Assembly (NCBI GenBank): GCA_963789005.1
Contig: CAWBIZ010000009.1
Location: 124,001 to 188,000, forward strand
Direction: 5' to 3'
From: DASSUW01 sp963789005
Lineage (GTDB): Bacteria > Actinomycetota > Thermoleophilia > Solirubrobacterales > Solirubrobacteraceae
Length of the DNA stretch: 64,000 nt
Shown in pieces: positions 58,829 to 64,000 of the stretch. The notes beneath the pieces are model-generated. The model searched no databases. It was given only the letters and a program-made list of their open reading frames with translations, and had not been told where the DNA came from. The translations under genes and the position numbers were made by a program. Each line of letters starts with the position of its first letter. The stretch's first letter is position 1.

Positions 58829-59098
58829 CTATTTTTCGGTGCGACGCCTGCGGCGAAAGAGCTCGGTGCGCATGCGCTCGAGTGCCCTGCGGGCGAGCGC
58901 CGCGCTGTCGGGCGGCGCGCTGAAGGTGACCTCGTGCGGACCGGTCGTTCCCCCCGGCCCCGTCTCGAGGAAGGCGAGCTGCCCCAGCAGCCGCTCACAC
59001 GCCTCCCGTTCCCCGGGAAGCGCGCAGTCGATCACCGCGCGGCGATAGCGCTCCAGCTCACTCGCGCGCACGGTGAGCGGCTCGGTCCCTGCCGCCAT
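58829..59098 (-). CDS. Small hypothetical protein
   Basis: 89 residues from ATG 59098, soluble and helical (SELERYRRAVIDCALPGERE, ARRALERMRTELFRRRRR), with two Cys and a basic end. No family recognised. ATG 59137 would add 13 residues, but that region is a strong inverted repeat. The downstream 206 bases (58623-58828) hold the riboswitch and no gene. Confidence 0.55.
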   Translation of the reverse strand: MAAGTEPLTVRASELERYRRAVIDCALPGEREACERLLGQLAFLETGPGGTTGPHEVTFSAPPDSAALARRALERMRTELFRRRRRTEK

Positions 59099-59157
59099 GG
59101 GATGGCTGGTCTCCGGCAAGCCGGAGAGCCAAACCATCCCAGGCACAGCTATGGCGG
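59092..59157. repeat. Long nested inverted repeat over the start of the small hypothetical gene
   Basis: Inner arms GGGATGGCTGGTCTCCGGC (59099-59117) and GCCGGAGAGCCAAACCATCC(C) (59120-59140) pair with few mismatches around a 2-base AA loop; outer arms CCGCCAT (59092-59098) and ATGGCGG (59151-59157) extend the structure. On the minus-strand RNA the AUG of the 89-residue gene lies in the outer stem. No U-tract follows, so it is more like a translation-control or attenuator hairpin than a terminator. Confidence 0.7.
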
Positions 59158-59162
59158 GGGCA

Positions 59163-59678
59163 TCAGCCCTCGAGGCCGGCCTCGTAGCCGTCCCAGAACG
59201 ACTGCTGGACCTCGGGACCCGTGGTGCGGAAGTCCTCGGCGTTGCTGCTGAGGTCACCGACCGCGACGTCGAGCTCGTACTCGTACAGCTCGGCCTCGAA
59301 CGCGTCGTCGGTGGTGAGCGCGCCGACGAAGCCGTTGGCCGCGCGGGAGAGCGCGTCCTCCTGGGCGGCGACCTGGTCGGAGACGACCTCGCCGCCGTGG
59401 GTGACGGCGCCGGCGGCCGCGGCCTCCATCTCGCTCAGCGCCGCGTCGACCTCGTCGGCCGTGTCGGCGGCGTACAGCGAGCTGACGGCCTCGCCGTAGC
59501 GCTCGCCGTCGGCGTACGCCTTGTCGGCCTCAGAGGCCGGCCAGACGGCGATCGCCAGGACGGTCAGACCGGTGGCGGCCAGCGTGCCGCCGGTCAGCCA
59601 GCGAAGGAGCGAGGCGCGGCGGCCCTCCCCGGCCGCGTCGGCGGCCGGGGCAGGGGTCGTGGTGTGGGCGACGGACAT
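59163..59678 (-). CDS. Membrane-anchored hypothetical protein, acidic extracytoplasmic domain
   Basis: 171 residues: Ala/Pro-rich cytoplasmic N-terminus, one membrane helix (about 30-48, GGTLAATGLTVLAIAVWP) and an acidic helical domain rich in Ala, Asp and Glu. Strong SD AAGGAG 8 bases before the ATG. Follows the MMPL transporter gene by 36 bases and is probably in its operon. Unknown function. Confidence 0.7.
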   Translation of the reverse strand: MSVAHTTTPAPAADAAGEGRRASLLRWLTGGTLAATGLTVLAIAVWPASEADKAYADGERYGEAVSSLYAADTADEVDAALSEMEAAAAGAVTHGGEVVSDQVAAQEDALSRAANGFVGALTTDDAFEAELYEYELDVAVGDLSSNAEDFRTTGPEVQQSFWDGYEAGLEG

Positions 59679-59714
59679 GGGTGGTTCTCCTTGGGGAGGG
59701 GTTGGGTTGGAGGG

Positions 59715-61853
59715 TCAGGCAGGCTGCGGCTCGGGCTTGGGGCCCTCGACGCTGATGTGGGGAACGAAGCGGTCCAGCCACCGGGGCAGCCACCAGGTGC
59801 GGCTGCCGGTGAGGAGCATCACGGCGGGCAGGAGCACGCAGACCATGCTCCCGGCGATCAGGATCGCCGAGGCGAGGCCGACGCCGAACTCCTTCACCGT
59901 GGGGTCGCCGTTGATGATGAAGCTGGCGAAGACCGCGACCATGATCGCCGCCGCGGACGCGATCACCTTGCCGGTGCCGGCCAGGCCGTGGATGACCGCC
60001 TCGCGCGGGGACTTGCCGGCGTCGATCTCCTCCTTCACGCGGCTGAGGAGGAACACCTGGTAGTCCATCGCGAGCCCGAAGAGGATCGCGAACATCATCA
60101 TCGGGACGAACGAGACGATCGGGATCCCGCCTTCGAGGCCGATGGCGGAGGCGCCGAGGCCCTCCTGGAAGACGGCGGTCACGATCCCGTAGGCCGCGCC
60201 GACCGACAGCAGGTTCACGACGGCCGCCTGCAGCGGCACGATCACCGACCGGAAGGCGACGAGCAGCAGCACCATGCTGAGCGCGACGACGACGGCGATG
60301 ATCAGCGGCAGGCGCTCGCCGATGCGGTCGGCCAGGTCGAGCTGGTTGGCGGTCGAGCCGCCGACGTAGGCGGTCGTGCCGGAGGCCGGGATGACCTCGG
60401 TGCGGACCTCGTTGACGAGGGCGCTCGTCTCGTCGGAGATCGGCGAGCCGGTCGGGATCACGGAGATCAGCGCGGCCGTACCGTCCTCGGACACCTGCGG
60501 CTCGCCCACGGCGGCGACGCCGTCGGTCGCCGACAGGCCCTCGTGCAGCTTCGCGATCCGCGGGTCGTCCTTGGTGGCCTTCTCGGACCCGAGGTCGGCG
60601 GTGACGAGCAGCGGCCCGTTGACGCCGGGGCCGAAGCCCTCGCTCAGCAGGTCGTACGCCTGCCGCTCGGTGGTCGACGTGGGCGAGCTCGACGGGTCGG
60701 TCAACCCGAGCCCGAGCTTGAGCACGGGGAGCGTCAGCAGGAGCATCAGCACGACCGAGCCGGCGGCCAAGCGGCCGGGCCGGCGGGCGACCTTCTGGCC
60801 CCACCGCTCCCACAGCGCGCTGTGGCCGAGCGTGGGCCGCTTGTCGCGCCCGAGGCGCAGGCGCTCGATGCCGTCGCCGCACAGCCCGAGCAGCGCGGGC
60901 AGCAGCGTCATCGAGGCGAGCACGGCGACGACCACGACGATCGCGGCGGCCTGCCCGAGCACGGTCACGAGCGAGAGCCCGGACACGAACAGCGACAGCA
61001 GGGCGATCACGACCGTGCCGCCGGCGAACGCGACCGCGCTGCCGGAGGTGGCCGCGGCGTGCCCGATGGCGTCGTGCACGCTCATGCCGTCGTGGCGGGC
61101 CGAGCGGGCGCGGGTGACGATGAACAGCGCGTAGTCGATGCCCACGCCGAGGCCGATCATCGTGGCCAGCGTGGGAGCGACGTCGGAGACGTCCATCACA
61201 TGGCCGAGCAGCGAGACGATGCTGAGGCCGCAGATGAGTCCGAAGATCGCGACCGCGATCGGGAGCACCATCGCGGTGACGGTGCCGAACACGAGCAGCA
61301 GGATCAGCATGGCCATGGCGATGCCGATGAGCTCGCTCATCTTCGCCTCGGTCTCGGTGATCTTGCCGCCGAGCTGGCCGCCGGCCTCGACCTGCAGGCT
61401 CTCGGCGGGCTCCGCGGCGGTCTCGAGGATGGCCTCGGCCTCGGGCACCGAGAGGTCGCCGAGCGGCGTGGAGGTGACGACCGTGCTGTACGCGGTCTTG
61501 CCGTCCTCGGAGATGGCCTTGTAGGGGTCGCTGGCGCTGGCGACGTCCGGGGACTCAGAGAGCGCCTTCATCGACGCCTCGACTTCAGCGCGGTGGGCGT
61601 CGTCGGTGAGCTTGCCCTCGTCGGTGTGGTAGACGATCGGGCTCGCGTCGGTGAGCTCGGACGAGAACGAGCGCGCCATCACGTCGGTGGCGGCGGCGCT
61701 GTCGGAGCCCGAGACCGTCATCGAGCTCGTGTACTTGGTGCCCACCGACGAGCTCGCGAACACGAGGCCGACGAGCACGACCAGCCAGGCGCCGATGACC
61801 AGCGCCTTGCGGCGGGCGGAGAACACCGCGATGCGGTGCAGCAGGGACGACAC
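59715..61853 (-). CDS. MMPL/RND family transporter
   Basis: 712 residues with twelve membrane helices and two large extracytoplasmic loops in the RND plan. MMPL signs: VAPTLATMIGLGVGIDYALFIVTR (split, with the GxxxDY motif) in the first half and FVPMMMFAILFGLAMDYQVFLLSRVKEE in the second, the Asp-Tyr pairs being the proton relay. MMPL proteins export lipids or siderophores in actinobacteria. GTG 61853 has a good SD (GGAGG, 9 bases). Longer frames upstream are not supported. Confidence 0.93.
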   Translation of the reverse strand: MSSLLHRIAVFSARRKALVIGAWLVVLVGLVFASSSVGTKYTSSMTVSGSDSAAATDVMARSFSSELTDASPIVYHTDEGKLTDDAHRAEVEASMKALSESPDVASASDPYKAISEDGKTAYSTVVTSTPLGDLSVPEAEAILETAAEPAESLQVEAGGQLGGKITETEAKMSELIGIAMAMLILLLVFGTVTAMVLPIAVAIFGLICGLSIVSLLGHVMDVSDVAPTLATMIGLGVGIDYALFIVTRARSARHDGMSVHDAIGHAAATSGSAVAFAGGTVVIALLSLFVSGLSLVTVLGQAAAIVVVVAVLASMTLLPALLGLCGDGIERLRLGRDKRPTLGHSALWERWGQKVARRPGRLAAGSVVLMLLLTLPVLKLGLGLTDPSSSPTSTTERQAYDLLSEGFGPGVNGPLLVTADLGSEKATKDDPRIAKLHEGLSATDGVAAVGEPQVSEDGTAALISVIPTGSPISDETSALVNEVRTEVIPASGTTAYVGGSTANQLDLADRIGERLPLIIAVVVALSMVLLLVAFRSVIVPLQAAVVNLLSVGAAYGIVTAVFQEGLGASAIGLEGGIPIVSFVPMMMFAILFGLAMDYQVFLLSRVKEEIDAGKSPREAVIHGLAGTGKVIASAAAIMVAVFASFIINGDPTVKEFGVGLASAILIAGSMVCVLLPAVMLLTGSRTWWLPRWLDRFVPHISVEGPKPEPQPA

Positions 61854-61879
61854 GGGGATGAACCTCCGGGGAGTAGGAA

Positions 61880-62089
61880 TCAGCGGGCCGCCGGGGAGCG
61901 GCGGACGTCGAGCAGCTCCAGGCCCAGCGAGTCGATGCGATCGAGCACGCCGTAAAGGGCTGCCTGGTCGAGCTCGCCACGGAGCACGGTCCCGGCGGGG
62001 TGGGCCGTCGCGGACAGTCCGTCGAAGGCGCCGGCGAGCGTGACGCTCAGGCGGCCGCGGACCGTGATCTCGTAGTGGGCGGAGCTCAT
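61880..62089 (-). CDS. Small conserved protein between LuxR regulator and MMPL
   Basis: 69 residues with no membrane segment: MSSAHYEITVRGRLSVTLAGAF, then GTVLRGELDQAALYGVLDRI and SLGLELLDVRR. Similar short proteins are common beside regulators or transporters in actinobacteria; function unknown, the fold looks ACT- or STAS-like (beta-alpha-beta). Probably co-transcribed with the MMPL gene 26 bases downstream. Confidence 0.65.
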   Translation of the reverse strand: MSSAHYEITVRGRLSVTLAGAFDGLSATAHPAGTVLRGELDQAALYGVLDRIDSLGLELLDVRRSPAAR

Positions 62090-62148
62090 GGCCGGGAAGA
62101 CTGCGGCCCACCCGTATGACCCGTCATCACACGATTGATATGAAGGTG

Positions 62149-64000
62149 TTAATCCCCGCGCCGCGCGGGGGCTAGGAGCCCGAGCGCGCGGCCTCGCTGG
62201 ACCGCCTCCGCGCGCGTGTGTGCGTCGAGCTTCGCGTACAGCTTGCGCATGTGGGTCTTGACCGTGTGCACCGACAGGAACAGCTCGCTGCCGATCTCGT
62301 TCGCCGACAGGTTCGTGGGCAGGAAGCGCAGCACCGCGAGCTCGCGCTCGGAGAGCGGGTCGGCCAGCTCCTGCGCCGGGGCGGGCTCGGCTCCGCCGAG
62401 GTGGTCGAGCAGGAGCTTGAGCTGGGCCGCGTGCGCGGTCCGATGCCGCGGGTGGCCGGCGAGCAGGTCGGCGACGCCCGGGACGGTGAGCGCCATCCAC
62501 ACGCGGCCATCGGGCTCGGCCAGCGCGAGCGCGCGCTCGACGCTCCGCTCACGCTCCTCACCTGGCGGTCGCGCGAGGGCGTCCAGCAGGTACGCCTCGA
62601 TCTCGACGTTGACGTGAAACACGAACGCGCTGCCATCGAGCACCGGGGCCACGGCCTTGGCGGCGCCCTCCGAGTCGCCGGCGGCCAGGCGCTCGCGCGC
62701 GGCGAGGTTGCACCACTGGCCGCCGCCGGGGATGCGCTCGTCCTCCAGCGCGGCGAGCACCGGCTCGACCTCCCCGAGCTGCAGCTGCGCGCGCAGCTGC
62801 CACTGGCGGGCGACGAGGGCCACGAAATGCGGGGCGCGCAGCTCGTCCGCGAGCCGCCCGGCCTCGCGAAACGCCCGCAGCGCGGCCGCGGCGTCCCCGC
62901 GGGCGAGCAGCACCATTCCCTGGGTGTGGCGCAGGCCGACGCTCGCCGCCGGCTCGGGCGCGCGCTCGAGGATCGGCTCGGCACGCTCCAGCCACTGCTC
63001 GCCTTCGGCCAGGCGGCCACGCTCGATCAGCACCGACGCCAGGTTCGTGGACGCGACGCCCGTGAACGGGTGGGTCGCCCAGCCGACGCGCTCGGCGACC
63101 GCGACCGCCTGCCGGATGCGCTCCTCAGCGAGCCGCAGCCGGCTGCTGAGGATGGCGACCCCGCCGAGCGCCCCCAGCGCGCCGATCTCGAGGTAGGGGC
63201 TGCCGAGGCGGCCGGCGAGCGCCACGGCCCGCTCGAGGTGCTGCTCGGCCTCGACGAGCTGCCCCGTCCAGCTCTCGCCGATGCCGAGGCTCATCAGCGC
63301 CAGTCCCTGGAGCTCAGGACCGCCCTCCCCCGCGTGGAGCATCTCCGTGACGGCGCCGACGACCGTCTCGAGCCCGCCGAGGTGGCGGGCACGCAGGAGC
63401 CGCACGGTGGCGAGCGCGGTCTCCGCGCGCTGACGACGCGCGGCGGGCACGCGGTCGAGCTCGTGCTCGGCGGTCGCGAGCAGCGCGTCGGCCTCCGCCC
63501 AGCGTGCCTGCGCCAGGCGGTCGGCGGCCGTGATCGTCGCCAGCTCGGCGTCGTCGACGCCGGCGGGGAAGCCGGCGAGCAGCGCCTCCAGCGTGGCCGC
63601 CTCGCCCTCGAGCACGAGGTGCACCCAGTGGCCGCCGAGCAGCTCGACGGCCAGCTCGTGGTCGTCGCCGAGCTGGGCGTGGCGGATCGCGTCGACGGGC
63701 CGGCCGTGCTCGGCGTGCCAGCCGGCGGCCAGCCGGTGCAGCCGCGGGATCTCCGCGGGCGCCGTGCGGCGCAGCTCGAGCCGCAGCAGGTCGCCGAGCA
63801 GGTGGTGGCAGCGAAACCACGAGCGCGCGACGTCGGTCGCCACCACGAGCGCGTTCCCCTCCTCGAGCTCGTGCAGCAGGCGGTCGCCGTCGCTGCGCCC
63901 GGTGAGCAGGTCGGCCAGCGGGCCGTTGACGCGCTCGAGGATGCTCGTTTTCAGCAGCAGGTCGCGCACCTCGGGCGGCTGGCTGGCGAGCACCTCGCCC
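62149..64000 (-). CDS. MalT-like LuxR-family regulator, 5' truncated by the window edge
   Basis: About 617 residues remain. They begin in the region following the ATPase domain (EVLASQPPEVRDLLLKTSIL), continue through ligand-binding TPR-like repeats (about 100-520) and end with a LuxR helix-turn-helix (LSERELAVLRFLPTNLSANE, then LFLSVHTVKTHMRKLYAKLD). The N-terminal ATPase lies outside the window. Its position upstream of the MMPL gene set suggests it may control it. The 59-base gap (62090-62148) is relatively AT-rich and may hold that promoter. Confidence 0.88.
   Translation of the reverse strand, partial: GEVLASQPPEVRDLLLKTSILERVNGPLADLLTGRSDGDRLLHELEEGNALVVATDVARSWFRCHHLLGDLLRLELRRTAPAEIPRLHRLAAGWHAEHGRPVDAIRHAQLGDDHELAVELLGGHWVHLVLEGEAATLEALLAGFPAGVDDAELATITAADRLAQARWAEADALLATAEHELDRVPAARRQRAETALATVRLLRARHLGGLETVVGAVTEMLHAGEGGPELQGLALMSLGIGESWTGQLVEAEQHLERAVALAGRLGSPYLEIGALGALGGVAILSSRLRLAEERIRQAVAVAERVGWATHPFTGVASTNLASVLIERGRLAEGEQWLERAEPILERAPEPAASVGLRHTQGMVLLARGDAAAALRAFREAGRLADELRAPHFVALVARQWQLRAQLQLGEVEPVLAALEDERIPGGGQWCNLAARERLAAGDSEGAAKAVAPVLDGSAFVFHVNVEIEAYLLDALARPPGEERERSVERALALAEPDGRVWMALTVPGVADLLAGHPRHRTAHAAQLKLLLDHLGGAEPAPAQELADPLSERELAVLRFLPTNLSANEIGSELFLSVHTVKTHMRKLYAKLDAHTRAEAVQRGRALGLLAPARRGD

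Overview
The window is about 64 kb of very GC-rich, densely packed chromosome from an actinobacterium. The fused SecD-SecF protein, the long bifunctional Rel, the tasA/sipW-type genes and the general protein style suggest the class Thermoleophilia (Solirubrobacterales-like). This placement is inference; no rRNA gene is present to confirm it. I see no tRNA, rRNA, CRISPR array, prophage or intact insertion sequence. Genes lie almost end to end. Co-directional neighbours very often overlap by 4 bases (ATGA, GTGA or TTGA), three convergent pairs share a CTAG stop palindrome, and many starts sit 6 to 11 bases behind a TAnnnT hexamer, suggesting leaderless mRNAs.

Layout. 1-13.3 kb is a housekeeping block: end of a lipid kinase, then on the minus strand rel, recJ, a small membrane protein, secDF, a zinc-ribbon/PAS protein, ruvC-ruvA-ruvB, a membrane protein, yebC and a sugar nucleotidyltransferase. 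13.3-17.2 kb (plus) holds phosphohexomutase, MBL hydrolase and a Na+/H+ antiporter. 17.2-24.3 kb (minus) holds an RpiB-like isomerase with hydantoinase B and A, then a glycosyltransferase, FAD oxidoreductase and unknown-protein operon. 24.3-27.2 kb is a two-gene proline catabolism operon. 27.2-35.7 kb is mixed: a HAD-like protein lacking its nucleophile, pdxS-pdxT, a HIRAN protein, an RpiR regulator, rfbC, gluQ and a large LuxR ATPase regulator. 35.7-46.6 kb contains a 21-bp inverted repeat, asparaginase, two paralogous coiled-coil tail-anchored proteins, a GntR regulator, an EamA exporter, SDR and an ATP-dependent DNA ligase. 46.7-54.5 kb has an EAL phosphodiesterase-like membrane protein, CorA, an EAL/HDOD gene interrupted by an in-frame TAG, and a DrrAB-like ABC exporter.

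The most striking region is 54.5-58.8 kb: a minus-strand four-gene operon encoding a TasA/CalY-like secreted protein, a SipW-type signal peptidase, a 686-residue Ig-like-repeat protein and a second TasA-like protein with a basic C-terminal domain. In front of it is a sequence with the hallmarks of a class I cyclic di-GMP riboswitch. Twelve bases of the aptamer are perfectly complementary to the ribosome-binding region of the first gene, which suggests a translational ON switch. I read this as a c-di-GMP-controlled extracellular fibre (matrix) system. Upstream on the same strand lie an MMPL transporter, small membrane-linked proteins and a truncated MalT-like LuxR regulator running off the window end.
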